Notes under the pieces: generated by a model
Database searches by the model: none
Told to the model about the DNA's origin: nothing
Seen by the model: only the letters and a program-made list of their open reading frames with translations
Part shown: piece by piece, positions 35,710 through 44,488 of the stretch
Numbering within the stretch: position 1 is the first letter of the stretch
Layout of the letters: the number at the start of each line of letters is the position of its first letter
Position numbers and translations under genes: made by a program
From: Janthinobacterium sp.
Lineage (GTDB): Bacteria > Pseudomonadota > Gammaproteobacteria > Burkholderiales > Burkholderiaceae_D
Assembly (NCBI GenBank): GCA_003133225.1
Contig: PKWL01000036.1
Span: 1-45,446, forward strand
Direction: 5' to 3'
DNA length: 45,446 nucleotides

Positions 35710-36012
35710 ATGAGCAAGGCAAAACGTATTTTGACGCTGGCGTGTGTGCTGGCCTCGGTGGCCGGATGCGGCCCAAAAGAAACGGCGGTGAAGGCCGATT
35801 CCATGCTATTGGCCGATCAGTTCTGCGCAGGCAATTTTCAGCCATGGGAAACGGCGACTGACGCATGCCTTGCTGAAAAAAAGAACGGGAGTCCCGGCGC
35901 CAGCTGCGAAACTTTAGGTCAAATGGACGGCATCATCGACCAGCGCCGCAGGGCATCTGTCTTCAAAGAATGCCGCGGACCCGGCGCCAAAGACCTCATG
36001 AAACTTCACTGA
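35710..36012 (+). CDS. Lipoprotein at the eex position
   Basis: A 100-residue lipoprotein with signal LTLACVLASVAGCG (lipobox Cys near residue 19). It has several further Cys residues (FCAG, DACLAEKK, SCETLG, FKECRG), suggesting disulphides. In R388 and pKM101 the entry-exclusion lipoprotein gene lies exactly between virB5 and virB6, so exclusion of incoming copies is the leading guess. The sequence does not show a clear EexN match. ATG 35710 is preferred over an in-frame GTG at 35701. Confidence 0.65.
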   Translation: MSKAKRILTLACVLASVAGCGPKETAVKADSMLLADQFCAGNFQPWETATDACLAEKKNGSPGASCETLGQMDGIIDQRRRASVFKECRGPGAKDLMKLH

Positions 36013-36037
36013 GCAAGCTAACCGACATGGAAGCGCC

Positions 36038-37021
36038 ATGACCAGCAGCATATTTTCGGACTTGTTCGGCGACATCGATAGCAAAATCGGCGGCGTCATG
36101 AGTCACGCCGCTGCCGGGATGAGCGCTTACGTGGTGCCGGTGGGCTGGGCCATGCTGGCCATTTCCTTGCTGGTTTATTCGCTGCTTGTTCTGGAGGGCA
36201 AGGTCAACAATCCGATGCTGGACTGGATACAAAGAGGCATCGGCATGATGCTGGTCCTGATGGCGTGCAGCTCGTACTACGGAATATGGGTGTCGGGGAC
36301 ATTGAGCGCTTTGCCAAACGGCTTGTCGGCGGCGATTGGCAATACCGGCAATCCAAATACGGTTCTCGACACGCTGGGCAGCAACCTGATCGATCTCATT
36401 GCAGGGGTCGGCTCAGGCGCCGTCGATGCCTTTTCGGGATGGAATATCGGCGGGGGATTTTTACTGTTTTTCGCCATGCTCGACATCACGATTGTTGGCT
36501 CGCTGCTGCTCGTCGCCTGCGCATTCAACATGCTGTACGCCAAACTCGGTTTGAATTTGGTGCTGGCGGTCGGTCCGTTTTTCGTGCTCTGCCTTTTCTG
36601 GCCGCAGACGCGCAGCTATTTCTATTCCTGGCTGAACACGGCCCTGTATTTTGTCTTTCTGACCGTGATGGCGACCTTGTTTGTCGTGTTTTTCATCGGC
36701 ATCGCGCAGACGTACATGGACGCCATGGAGAAACTTATCAAAAGCCTGACAACGGCCGGGGGCACCTCCTCTTACGCCACCTCCGTCGCACAGGCGATCA
36801 AGGCCTGGGCGACCGGTGCAGCGCCGCCGGTGAGCGTGGGCGCTTCGCCGAGTAATTTTCTCAACATTGTGAAATTGGTTGCTGAAATCAATTTTGTTTT
36901 CTTCCCGATGTTGCTGGTGGCGCTGGAAATGAAAACACTGGTGGCGAGCATGACAAGCGGGAGTGGCGGGTCGGCGGGAGGTGGGGTCGAGAAATTGATC
37001 CGCCTTACCCGGGGTCAATAA
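36038..37021 (+). CDS. virB6: VirB6-like polytopic channel protein
   Basis: A 327-residue inner-membrane protein with about six hydrophobic helices, including LLVYSLLVLEG, FLLFFAMLDITIVGSLLLVA, LGLNLVLAVGPFFVLCLFW and YFVFLTVMATLFVVFFIGIA. The conserved Trp-containing TRSYFYSWLNTALYF segment is typical of VirB6/TrwI/TrbL. It forms the inner-membrane part of the DNA channel. GGAAG precedes ATG 36038. Confidence 0.92.
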   Translation: MTSSIFSDLFGDIDSKIGGVMSHAAAGMSAYVVPVGWAMLAISLLVYSLLVLEGKVNNPMLDWIQRGIGMMLVLMACSSYYGIWVSGTLSALPNGLSAAIGNTGNPNTVLDTLGSNLIDLIAGVGSGAVDAFSGWNIGGGFLLFFAMLDITIVGSLLLVACAFNMLYAKLGLNLVLAVGPFFVLCLFWPQTRSYFYSWLNTALYFVFLTVMATLFVVFFIGIAQTYMDAMEKLIKSLTTAGGTSSYATSVAQAIKAWATGAAPPVSVGASPSNFLNIVKLVAEINFVFFPMLLVALEMKTLVASMTSGSGGSAGGGVEKLIRLTRGQ

Positions 37022-37036
37022 CAAGGGAACAGCCTG

Positions 37037-37195
37037 ATGAAAACGATCGTCATTTTCACCGTCCTTGAATTAGCACTTGCGCTGACCGGGTGTTCGTCAA
37101 TGCAGCCTCCGCCGGGCTGCTCCGGCCAAGTGCGGCGCATCAATCCGCCGACGGTTTCCGTATCCGATGTGGTTTGCCGTGAAGGGGCCGCGTGA
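37037..37195 (+). CDS. virB7: VirB7-like small lipoprotein
   Basis: A 52-residue lipoprotein. The signal MKTIVIFTVLELALALTGCS gives a lipobox Cys at 19, and the mature part is PPPGCSGQVRRINPPTVSVS. VirB7/TrwH proteins are outer-membrane lipoproteins that brace VirB9 and VirB10. Size and place between virB6 and virB8 are right. The stop TGA shares a base with the virB8 ATG. Confidence 0.88.
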   Translation: MKTIVIFTVLELALALTGCSSMQPPPGCSGQVRRINPPTVSVSDVVCREGAA

Positions 37196-38022
37196 TGAGC
37201 TTCAAAACGCCCAAAACGGCCGAGGCATTCTTTGCCGAAAACATTGATTTTGACGAGTCGGAAAATGACCGCCTGGAAAAGCGGGCACAGGGGTGGCGCG
37301 CTTTTGCCATCGCCGGCTGGACTGTTGGCGTGATCGGCATCGTCGCCGCGGCGTCGCTGTCGCATCTGCATGAGTTCATCCCCGTGCTCGCGCGCGTTGA
37401 CGTCCTCACCGGTAACGCGGACGTTCATGTCGGCAAGGAGAGGATCGACATGGCCGACCCGAAAAACGAGCGCATGATGCTCGCCGATCTGATCCGCTAT
37501 ACCAGGGCCAGGGAAGGTTTTACCCGCGCCGAATCAGAAAACAATTACCTGACCGTCTATGTCATGAGCGAGCCTGGCATTCGAGGCGCTTTTGACGAAG
37601 AATACCGGCCCGAGCGTAATCCGAACGCCCTGTTAAACAAACTGAGCGCAAAGGATCAAATCAAGTTGGAGAACATCAGCGTGTCATTTTTGCCGTCCGA
37701 CTCGCCAAGGAACAGGGTGGCGCAAGTTAGGTACGACAAGGAAAGGCGGATCGGCGCCAATGAGGCGACGACACAGCGTTATGTTTCCACGTTTACTTTT
37801 ACGTATGATCCGGCGGCGATTCCGACGAGCGCGGAAGGCATCACCGCCAATTTCGCCGGCTTCCAGGCGCTGAACTATCGGCGCGACAAGGAAACTGAAG
37901 AGGCGCGGATCGCGGTTGCCGCCGCCCCACAGCCGGCCGGCGTTTTCCCGACGGTTTTCCCAATGAGCCAGGTCCCCGTTTCCGATGCCGTTGCCGTGGC
38001 GCCTAGGGTGGGCAAGAAATGA
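37195..38022 (+). CDS. virB8: VirB8-like channel assembly protein
   Basis: A 275-residue bitopic inner-membrane protein: cytoplasmic N-terminus, one helix at about 38-58 (FAIAGWTVGVIGIVAAASLS) and a periplasmic NTF2-like domain (about 75-235, with RAREGFTRAESENNYLTVYV and YVSTFTFTYDP). A short proline-rich tail follows. It nucleates channel assembly. ATG 37195 overlaps the virB7 TGA. Confidence 0.92.
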   Translation: MSFKTPKTAEAFFAENIDFDESENDRLEKRAQGWRAFAIAGWTVGVIGIVAAASLSHLHEFIPVLARVDVLTGNADVHVGKERIDMADPKNERMMLADLIRYTRAREGFTRAESENNYLTVYVMSEPGIRGAFDEEYRPERNPNALLNKLSAKDQIKLENISVSFLPSDSPRNRVAQVRYDKERRIGANEATTQRYVSTFTFTYDPAAIPTSAEGITANFAGFQALNYRRDKETEEARIAVAAAPQPAGVFPTVFPMSQVPVSDAVAVAPRVGKK

Positions 38023-38900
38023 TGAAACTGCGCGTCTTCGCTTGCGTCGCCATGTTCGCCTGCAGCGGTGTTTCTCATGCCGAACCCACACCGATACACC
38101 CTGTCCATGCATCCGTGCGCAAGGCCGTGCCAAACCGCAGGAATATGGATGCACGATTTCAGACGATCCGCTACACGGGCGACGTGATCCGCTTGCAGGC
38201 CAAGGCAGGACGCTTGTTGGAGATCGAGTTCGGCAAGGACGAAACGAAGATCGAATTTGGCATCGGTGACCGTGAAGCATGGAACATCAAGATAGAGGGA
38301 AACGTCATGTTCATCAAGCCAAAGGCATTGCTGGGCGATACGAATTTGCGGGTCGTCACCAACCGGCGCAAATACTGGTTCGATCTTGCCATGTCGAACA
38401 AACGGCAAGGGCTGACCTACCATGTCGATTTTCAATATCCGCCCGAGTCGCTGTCGCCGTCAGCACAGACGATGAGCCCGGGCGCGCTGATCGATACCAG
38501 GCTGAGCGGCGCGATGAACGCCGTCGTCGCCAAGGCAGGGCCGGCCGCCGTCAATGGCCACGCATTAAATGGCGATTACGGCTTCATCGGGCCCGACGAG
38601 TTGCTGCCGATCGCAGTATTTGACAATGGGGAAATGACGTTTATCGAGTTCGCGCCGAATAATCCCATGCCCGTGGTTTTTGCCAAAGAGGAGGACGGCA
38701 GCGAAGCGCGGGTCAATTTCCACGTTGAAAAGGATATTTTTGTCGTCCATCGCACCGCCCGGCACCTGATGATACGCCGCGGCGCCGCGGCCGCATGCCT
38801 GATCAACGGCAGCTTTCGCGCCAATGGCGCCAACACGACCTATACCGCGTCGGCCGGAGTACAGCGCGTGATCAAAGGGGAGGGCGCAAATGTTCCTTAA
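38019..38900 (+). CDS. virB9: VirB9-like outer-membrane channel protein
   Basis: A 293-residue periplasmic protein with signal peptide LRVFACVAMFACSGVSHAEP. Beta-rich N-terminal domain shows RFQTIRYTGDVIRLQAKAGR, then WNIKIEGNVMFIKPKALLGD and NLRVVTNRRKYWFDL. The C-terminal domain (about 200-280) includes TFIEFAPNNPMPVVFAKEEDG, split here as a beta sandwich. It builds the outer-membrane core ring with VirB7 and VirB10. ATGA overlap with virB8. Confidence 0.92.
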   Translation: MMKLRVFACVAMFACSGVSHAEPTPIHPVHASVRKAVPNRRNMDARFQTIRYTGDVIRLQAKAGRLLEIEFGKDETKIEFGIGDREAWNIKIEGNVMFIKPKALLGDTNLRVVTNRRKYWFDLAMSNKRQGLTYHVDFQYPPESLSPSAQTMSPGALIDTRLSGAMNAVVAKAGPAAVNGHALNGDYGFIGPDELLPIAVFDNGEMTFIEFAPNNPMPVVFAKEEDGSEARVNFHVEKDIFVVHRTARHLMIRRGAAAACLINGSFRANGANTTYTASAGVQRVIKGEGANVP

Positions 38901-40110
38901 TAAAAAGAAAATCGTCGCCGCCGACCAGGACCGCACTGCGCTGCAGGAAGCAGCGTCAATAGGCACCACGCCCGGGCAAAGACTGATCGGTATTTTTACG
39001 GCGGCAGCCGCCTCCGTCATTCTCCTCGGCGGGATCTATTTCAAGGCGGTCAAGGCGGAGGCGGAGGCGCCGGCGCCCGTCCAACAGGGTGATAACGCGG
39101 CGGGGAAAAACCAGAAATTGAACGTGCCGCTGGACTTAAATCCGTATCCGGCCAAGCCAGCGCAAAATGGAGGCGTCTTTCGGAGTCAAGGCGCTTTGGC
39201 GCAAGAACTGCCGCCCGGTATGGCGAGCGCCGGACAAACTAGCGGGGCCCAAAATCAGCAGCAAGGCGCCGCTGCCAATCCGGAGGCCGAGCGCATCAGG
39301 GCGGAACGGCAAGCGGCGACAGCGCGCAGCCTGACGGGCGACTTTGGCGGTTTGGATGGCGCGGAGCCGAAAAACAGCGCCGCCGCCGCGTTTCCAGGCG
39401 CCGCCAGCGGCAACCCCGTCATGCTGTCAGCCGCCGGCGGGCCGACCCAGGGCGGGCAAACAGCGCTATCGGGCATGCTGATACCGACTTCCACGCCTGG
39501 ATCTTCGGCGTCCTATATGCAAAATCAGCACATGACGCTCATTAAGAGCACCAGCATCACTTGCAATCTCGATACGGCCATCATGACCGACCAGATGGGT
39601 TTTACCGCCTGCCTGACGGATTACCCGGTCCTGTCGATGGATGGAGCCGTCGTCCTGATGGAGCGCGGAACGAAAATCGATGGCGAATATGCGCGCGGCA
39701 TGGCGCACGGCGCCAAGGCGGTGTTCGTCCTCTGGACCCGCGCCGTCACGCCCAAAGGCGTCGTCATTGCCTTGGCGTCCCCCGCTACCGATCCGCTGGG
39801 CCGCGCCGGCATTGGCGGTGAAGTCGACAACAAGTTTTGGGATCGCTACGGCGGCGCCTTGATGTTCTCGATTTTGCAGGACGGCGTGGCCGTGGCGACG
39901 ACGCAATCGAGTTCCAGCGGCGGGAATACGCAAATAAATTTAGGCAATACGCAGGCGACAGGGACCACCGCGGCCGGCGAAATACTGCGCCAAAACAGCG
40001 ATGTCGCGCCATCGTTGTACCTGCCTCAAGGCGCCCGCGTGGGGATCACGACGGCGCGCGACCTGGATTTTTCCACCGTCTATGCCTTGGTCCTGGCCGG
40101 CTCAAAATGA
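38890..40110 (+). CDS. virB10: VirB10-like core channel protein
   Basis: A 406-residue protein spanning both membranes. A single inner-membrane helix at about 34-53 (IGIFTAAAASVILLGGIYF) is followed by a proline/glutamine/alanine-rich linker (60-190) and the TrbI/VirB10 beta-barrel domain (about 190-400) with ITCNLDTAIMTDQMGFTACL and RDLDFSTVYAL. It passes energy signals from the ATPases to the outer ring. Overlaps virB9 by 11 bp and virB11 by ATGA. Confidence 0.94.
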   Translation: MFLNKKKIVAADQDRTALQEAASIGTTPGQRLIGIFTAAAASVILLGGIYFKAVKAEAEAPAPVQQGDNAAGKNQKLNVPLDLNPYPAKPAQNGGVFRSQGALAQELPPGMASAGQTSGAQNQQQGAAANPEAERIRAERQAATARSLTGDFGGLDGAEPKNSAAAAFPGAASGNPVMLSAAGGPTQGGQTALSGMLIPTSTPGSSASYMQNQHMTLIKSTSITCNLDTAIMTDQMGFTACLTDYPVLSMDGAVVLMERGTKIDGEYARGMAHGAKAVFVLWTRAVTPKGVVIALASPATDPLGRAGIGGEVDNKFWDRYGGALMFSILQDGVAVATTQSSSSGGNTQINLGNTQATGTTAAGEILRQNSDVAPSLYLPQGARVGITTARDLDFSTVYALVLAGSK

Positions 40111-41177
40111 GTACGCCAGCACAGATTGAGGCGGGGCTCGAAGCGCTGCGCTTTCGGTTCAAGTTGATGGACCCGTTTCTAGCCGACGAAAGCGTGCAGG
40201 AGATCGCCGTGAACCGCCCTGGTGAAGTCTGGCTCTGGCGCCATGGCGCGTGGCTGCGCGTCATGGTGCCCGGGCTCGATTACGGGGCGCTGGACGCCAT
40301 CGGCGCCAACCTGTCCAATTATTCCGGAAAACCGTTCGACCGCGAGCACACCAGCCTGTCGGCTTATCTGCCGTCGGGCGAGCGGATCGAAATGACGCAC
40401 CCGCCCACTGCGCCCGAGCACACGTTCTACCTCAATATCCGCAAGCATGCCACGTCCGCTTTCCCACACGCCGATCTGGTGGCCAAGGGGTATTACGAGG
40501 GCACCCGGCATGAATGCGCGCTCGCCTTGAGCCCCAAGCGCAGGGCCTTTTATGCGCCTCATATCAGTAGCGACGAGCAGGCATTGTGGGGTTTGGCCAG
40601 TACCGGCCAGTGGGCCGCGTTCATGGAACGTTCCATCGCGCTGTATCAAAACATCGTCGTGTCGGGCGCCACCGGCAGCGGGAAAACATCGTATATCCGC
40701 TCGTTGATCGAGTTGATCGATCCTTCCGAGCGGCTGATCACGGTGGAAGATACGCCGGAAATGCCGCTGCAAAGCCATCCGAACAGCAACGCCTTGTATT
40801 ACCGCAAAGATGCGGCGGGCGAGGGCGCATCGGCCGAGGACGTCGTGCATTCGGTCATGCGGAAGACGCCGACGCGCGTGATCCTGGCCGAGCTGCGCGG
40901 CCCGGAGGCGATGTTTTACCTGTCGGGGGTGCTCAGTTCGGGGCACCCCGGCGGCTTGACCACGACGCACGCCAATTCGCCGCGCGACGCTTATTTCAGA
41001 CTGGCCTTGCTGATCAAATCGTCGCCGACCGGGCAGGGCATCGAGCTGGCGACCATCCTGAACATGCTGTTCATGACCGTCAATGTAGTCGTTCAACTAA
41101 AGTTCGACAAGCAGATCGGCCGTCACGTGCCATCGATTTACTACGATCCCATGCACCGGCTGTCCTTGCTGGGCTAA
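40107..41177 (+). CDS. virB11: VirB11-like hexameric ATPase
   Basis: A 356-residue cytoplasmic ATPase that switches the channel between pilus growth and DNA transfer. Walker A GATGSGKT (187-194), Asp box VEDTPEMPLQ, Walker B RVILAELRGPEA and His box SSGHPGGLTTTHANS are all intact. ATG 40107 overlaps the virB10 stop; the longer frame upstream is inside virB10. It is the last gene of the contiguous mating-channel operon. Confidence 0.95.
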   Translation: MSTPAQIEAGLEALRFRFKLMDPFLADESVQEIAVNRPGEVWLWRHGAWLRVMVPGLDYGALDAIGANLSNYSGKPFDREHTSLSAYLPSGERIEMTHPPTAPEHTFYLNIRKHATSAFPHADLVAKGYYEGTRHECALALSPKRRAFYAPHISSDEQALWGLASTGQWAAFMERSIALYQNIVVSGATGSGKTSYIRSLIELIDPSERLITVEDTPEMPLQSHPNSNALYYRKDAAGEGASAEDVVHSVMRKTPTRVILAELRGPEAMFYLSGVLSSGHPGGLTTTHANSPRDAYFRLALLIKSSPTGQGIELATILNMLFMTVNVVVQLKFDKQIGRHVPSIYYDPMHRLSLLG

Positions 41178-41287
41178 TCAGTTGGAGGGCGATGGGCGAG
41201 CCTGGACCGTGCGATGCATGAAATTTGGAGCTGTGACATGTGGGGCTGGTAAGCCGCACCGATGGAAATGGAAATCCATCCCGGCTG

Positions 41288-41428
41288 ATGAAAATCGGTC
41301 AATGGCGGGTGAGCGTTTTGCCTGGCGAATTTGATTCGTTTTTGACGAAAGCGATTCCATGGGCAGCCTGCGGTCTAGACCCCGCGCCGGCGTTTGAACG
41401 GCTTGGCTTACGCAAGTTGTCACTTTAA
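41288..41428 (+). CDS. Uncertain 46-residue ORF
   Basis: Between virB11 and the next membrane protein, ATG 41288 opens MKIGQWRVSVLPGEFDSFLT and ends at 41428, with a weak upstream site. The amphipathic, balanced composition is plausible, but nothing else supports it. The rest of 41178-41438 has no structure I can name. Confidence 0.3.
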   Translation: MKIGQWRVSVLPGEFDSFLTKAIPWAACGLDPAPAFERLGLRKLSL

Positions 41429-41444
41429 TCACCCGGAGATGATG

Positions 41445-41906
41445 ATGAAGCAGATTGAATCGTTCGCAATCGTGGCGGGATTCATTATTGCCGCCGCAGG
41501 CGTTATTTTCTTCGACGTCCACGTCAAGCGCCGTTTCGATTATCGCTTTTTCAGTCCGGCATCGTTTTTATTGGCCGCAATCGCCTTTGCCGTCATCGTT
41601 TTAGGTTTGTATCTTAGGACGCGTTCGGGCGCGCATGGCTCATTTCGGCGCCAAGGCGCCTACGTGGCGTGGTTCGGCGTCCTGATTTACGCAAAGATCG
41701 TGGTCATCAATTTTTTCAGGACCAGCTTGGTGATCGGGTTGGCCGGCTCAATCATTCAGCTTCTCACTTTTTTGACCGCGGCGGCCATCGGCATCCTTCC
41801 GGCGTTGATGACGCTGCCGATGCTGCCGGTCTATTACCTGTGTCGTAATCCTGGTGGAGCTTACACTCCTTCGCCTGAAATTATTTACCGTTTTCGAAAT
41901 TGGTGA
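41445..41906 (+). CDS. Four-helix membrane protein after virB11
   Basis: A 153-residue integral membrane protein with four hydrophobic helices (FAIVAGFIIAAAGVIFF, LLAAIAFAVIVLGLYL, AYVAWFGVLIYAKIVVI, and IIQLLTFLTAAAIGILPALM). CGGAG lies at ideal spacing before ATG 41445; two ATGs just upstream are too close to the site. The family is not recognised. Its place behind the virB operon suggests a mating accessory, surface exclusion or fertility function. Confidence 0.6.
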   Translation: MKQIESFAIVAGFIIAAAGVIFFDVHVKRRFDYRFFSPASFLLAAIAFAVIVLGLYLRTRSGAHGSFRRQGAYVAWFGVLIYAKIVVINFFRTSLVIGLAGSIIQLLTFLTAAAIGILPALMTLPMLPVYYLCRNPGGAYTPSPEIIYRFRNW

Positions 41907-41996
41907 CAGCAGAAAAAGCTGGCAAGTTTGAAATAAATTCGGGTTTCATTTAAAACGTCGCAGGACGTCCTCACAAGCACACCACAGGCGGGGGCT

Positions 41997-42707
41997 ATGG
42001 ATATTTCTAAATCAGAGGACAAGACGAAAGCTGCAACAGAGGCCGAAATCGACCCTGCCGGGATCTACATCAACGCAGCCGATGCCTTACTGCTTGAAGC
42101 GGCAAAAGCGTCGGTTAAAGCCGCTTATGAACTTAGGATGGACAGGGAAGCGCAATTAGCCGCCATGCCGAGCATGTTGGAAATCGCTGCCGCCGAGCAA
42201 ATCAGCGCATCGCAAATCGCAGCATGGAAAACTCGCAAATCGGCGCCGACGGTATCGGTCATACAGCCGGAAATTCTGGCGGCGACTCCTGACGCAAAGC
42301 CGAAAGTAGTTGCTGCCCGCTGGCAAAGCGTCGGCAACCAGGCGCAAGCGCACACACCGGTACAACCCTCACAATCCCAAGCTGGTCCGGCAGCCTCGCC
42401 GGAGGCTCTCCAAAAGCCCAAGGATCGCAATAAATCGGAAGTAAACGAAAAAGAAGAACAAAAAGTCGCGCGCCCAAAGCCTGCCGAAGAAAATCCAACG
42501 CATCCCTACACGAAGGGCCGCGAACAATTATCCACCGCTCGATCTGTTGGCAAGGTTGTCATGCACATGGCTTTTGGCATCACCGGCGGGTACGTGGTGA
42601 ACAAATTAATCGGCAAAATCACTGAAAAAAAAGAACCGGAACGTAATATTCAGCCCGGCAACCGGAAAATTACGCCCAAAAAAATAAAAGGGCGCGTGTC
42701 ACATTAA
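41997..42707 (+). CDS. Lysine/proline-rich protein of unknown function
   Basis: A 236-residue protein. Residues 1-80 are helical (INAADALLLEAAKASVKAAY), 85-165 are disordered and rich in Pro, Gln, Lys and Glu, and a short glycine-containing hydrophobic stretch lies at about 190-205 (VVMHMAFGITGGYVV) before a basic end. This may be a membrane-associated or DNA-associated accessory of the element. I do not recognise a family. It is the last rightward gene before a toxin-antitoxin pair on the other strand. Confidence 0.55.
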   Translation: MDISKSEDKTKAATEAEIDPAGIYINAADALLLEAAKASVKAAYELRMDREAQLAAMPSMLEIAAAEQISASQIAAWKTRKSAPTVSVIQPEILAATPDAKPKVVAARWQSVGNQAQAHTPVQPSQSQAGPAASPEALQKPKDRNKSEVNEKEEQKVARPKPAEENPTHPYTKGREQLSTARSVGKVVMHMAFGITGGYVVNKLIGKITEKKEPERNIQPGNRKITPKKIKGRVSH

Positions 42708-42758
42708 TTGCAAATCTGAGTTGACGCCAAACCATCTGCAAAAAAGTTTTGAAATGGT

Positions 42759-43052
42759 TCATGACGGATCGAAAACACCCGGCAAGTTGCGGCCGCCGTA
42801 GACAACGCGCTCGACCCGTATGACGTTTCCCACGATATGGAATAGAATTGCATAATTCCCAACGGTGGCCATGCGAGCGTCCTCGCCAATGTCCGGACGT
42901 AATTGGTAAATTAACGGTTCGCGCTGGATGTCAGAAAACTTTCCACGAATTTCCTGGATGAATGTTACTGCGCGGCCTGGATTGTCCTGGGCGATAAAGT
43001 CGGCGATAACATCCAGATCACCCTCGATGTAGCGCGAAAGCTCTATCTGCAT
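42759..43052 (-). CDS. parE: ParE/RelE-family toxin
   Basis: A 97-residue toxin of the ParE/RelE fold: an N-terminal helical hairpin (YIEGDLDVIADFIAQDNPGR, VTFIQEIRGKFSDI) and beta strands ending IRVERVVYGGRNL. ParE proteins poison DNA gyrase. The ATG at 43052 shares a base with the antitoxin TGA, so expression is coupled. The pair likely stabilises the element. Confidence 0.88.
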   Translation of the reverse strand: MQIELSRYIEGDLDVIADFIAQDNPGRAVTFIQEIRGKFSDIQREPLIYQLRPDIGEDARMATVGNYAILFHIVGNVIRVERVVYGGRNLPGVFDPS

Positions 43053-43339
43053 CACTTCGCCGCACCCGCAGCGTTGGCGATTGCCTGGTACTTGCGTTCA
43101 AGGCGATTCAACACGTCGTCAGCCGAGATGCCGGGCGTCTTGTCGCTCAACGCTTCCTGCCAGACACCGCGCAGCTCGGCAATGCCTTGCATGCGCAAGC
43201 TGCGCTTGTATGTCCAGTCGCGCAATGCGTCACGAATAACCTCGCTGCTGGACGCATATTCACCGGTCGCGACAGCGGCACGAACGATATGAACCATTTC
43301 TGGCGGCAGGGCAATACTGATTTTCTCGGAGGTAGCCAT
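43052..43339 (-). CDS. parD: ParD-family antitoxin
   Basis: A 95-residue antitoxin. The N-terminal ribbon-helix-helix (KISIALPPEMVHIVRAAVAT, then YASSSEVIRDALRDW) is the ParD signature, and the C-terminal half wraps the toxin. I start at ATG 43339 (AAAGG upstream) where the domain begins. Expected to repress its own promoter. Confidence 0.9.
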   Translation of the reverse strand: MATSEKISIALPPEMVHIVRAAVATGEYASSSEVIRDALRDWTYKRSLRMQGIAELRGVWQEALSDKTPGISADDVLNRLERKYQAIANAAGAAK

Positions 43340-43379
43340 AGAAGTACCTTTCATGTAAACGGTATGAATAATTCCTACC

Positions 43380-43407
43380 ATGATAGCAAATCTGGCCGGA
43401 GTGGCAA
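43380..43407 (-). promoter_or_regulatory. Promoter of the parDE operon
   Basis: On the minus strand TTGCCA (43402-43407), a 16-base spacer and TATCAT (43380-43385) resemble a sigma-70 promoter about 40 bases before parD. Confidence 0.45.
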
Positions 43408-43444
43408 CCGAAAAACCAACAGTTGACGTTCAATATTTGGCGGT

Positions 43445-43573
43445 TTACTGGTCTTCAGCGAGCATGTCCAGAATTGACTTTGAATTTTCGTCAATTTCGT
43501 CAATCACGCCCAAGCTTATGCTTGGCCACGGCGCACGCTCTACTCGCGGCAAAGCGTGGCGGAAGGCGGACAT
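43445..43573 (-). CDS. Uncertain 42-residue ORF
   Basis: From ATG 43573 the frame reads MSAFRHALPRVERAPWPSIS and ends with an acidic tail GVIDEIDENSKSILDMLAED. The tail looks like true protein, so this may be the end of a decayed gene. A hairpin (CCAAGC-TTAT-GCTTGG, 43510-43525) lies within it, which argues against an intact gene. The rest of 43410-43739 shows no clear gene. Confidence 0.25.
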   Translation of the reverse strand: MSAFRHALPRVERAPWPSISLGVIDEIDENSKSILDMLAEDQ

Positions 43574-43739
43574 GCGCGCGCCACCTGCTGTTCGCCGCGC
43601 GCATCGAGAAGGATTGATGCCCGCAGTGGCGAGGCTCGATGCGCAGCACGAAAGCCGTCCCGCGGCCGTCGGCGCCCACTGTGGCAGCGGGTGTTCCGGG
43701 GCGAGTTAAGCTATTGCAATAAACGAGTCTTAAGGTCAA

Positions 43740-44476
43740 TCAGTCAACGGGATTTATTCGACCCGGCCTGGTTGGATAATTCCCGTTGCTTTCGGATCCA
43801 AAAGCAATCGTTGCGCCAGTAGTTTGGTTGGGTCCACTTTGGTACAGCAGCGTAGGGTTCAGTCCCTCGTTAACAATCATTCCTCGTCCAAAAAGCTTCT
43901 CGATGCCATACCAGGTTTTACCTTGAGCGTAGGTAATTCGGTATGTACCGAAGGGCAACGATGTCTTAGCCTCATAACCGCCTCCTTGAACAAATATATC
44001 CAATACCGGCGCCCCTGTAACCAGTCAGACGCCCGCACAAAATAATTCATTTCGGGCTGTAATTTATTGGAAACGATGATGAGTTCTGCTCCGCCATCGA
44101 CCGGTGGGCCGTAGAGATGAAGACTCCCGTTTTCCGGAAAAGAAACAGCAGGAGACGTCTCGATGCCAAAAGTACCCGATAGCGCTCCCGTGAACCGCTC
44201 AAGCGGGTGGTGAACATCGCTTGAGCCTGCACCTGCAGGGGCCGAACCGATAATTCGCCTACTAGAATCAGCATGACTGGACTGAAATAGTACCCCGCAA
44301 TAAAAAGCTGCCGCGACTGAAGCAAGCCACAAGGACGGCCCCCAACCCGCTCCCCGCATGGATGACTTTGAGGACGTAGGAGACTTACCCCATCCGGACC
44401 CATTCGACCGGGCATTTTCAGCGATATCCCGCCTGCGCGCACGCTCACGCATGTAATCGCGGTCGTCTAAACCCAT
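43740..44476 (-). pseudogene. Membrane-anchored periplasmic protein gene with a frameshift
   Basis: From ATG 44476 (GAGGG at good spacing) the protein starts MGLDDRDYMRERARRRDIAE, has one membrane helix (WLASVAAAFYCGVLF) and enters a periplasmic domain, ending in one frame near ELIIVSNKLQPEMNYFVR. The domain continues in another frame as APVLDIFVQGGGYEAKTSLP, GTYRITYAQGKTWYG and so on to 43740. One added G in the G-run near 44010 would join the halves, so this is either a recent mutation, a phase-variable tract or a sequencing error. No family recognised; unjoined, the first half ends at 43877. Confidence 0.6.
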
Positions 44477-44488
44477 TATTACCCTCAA

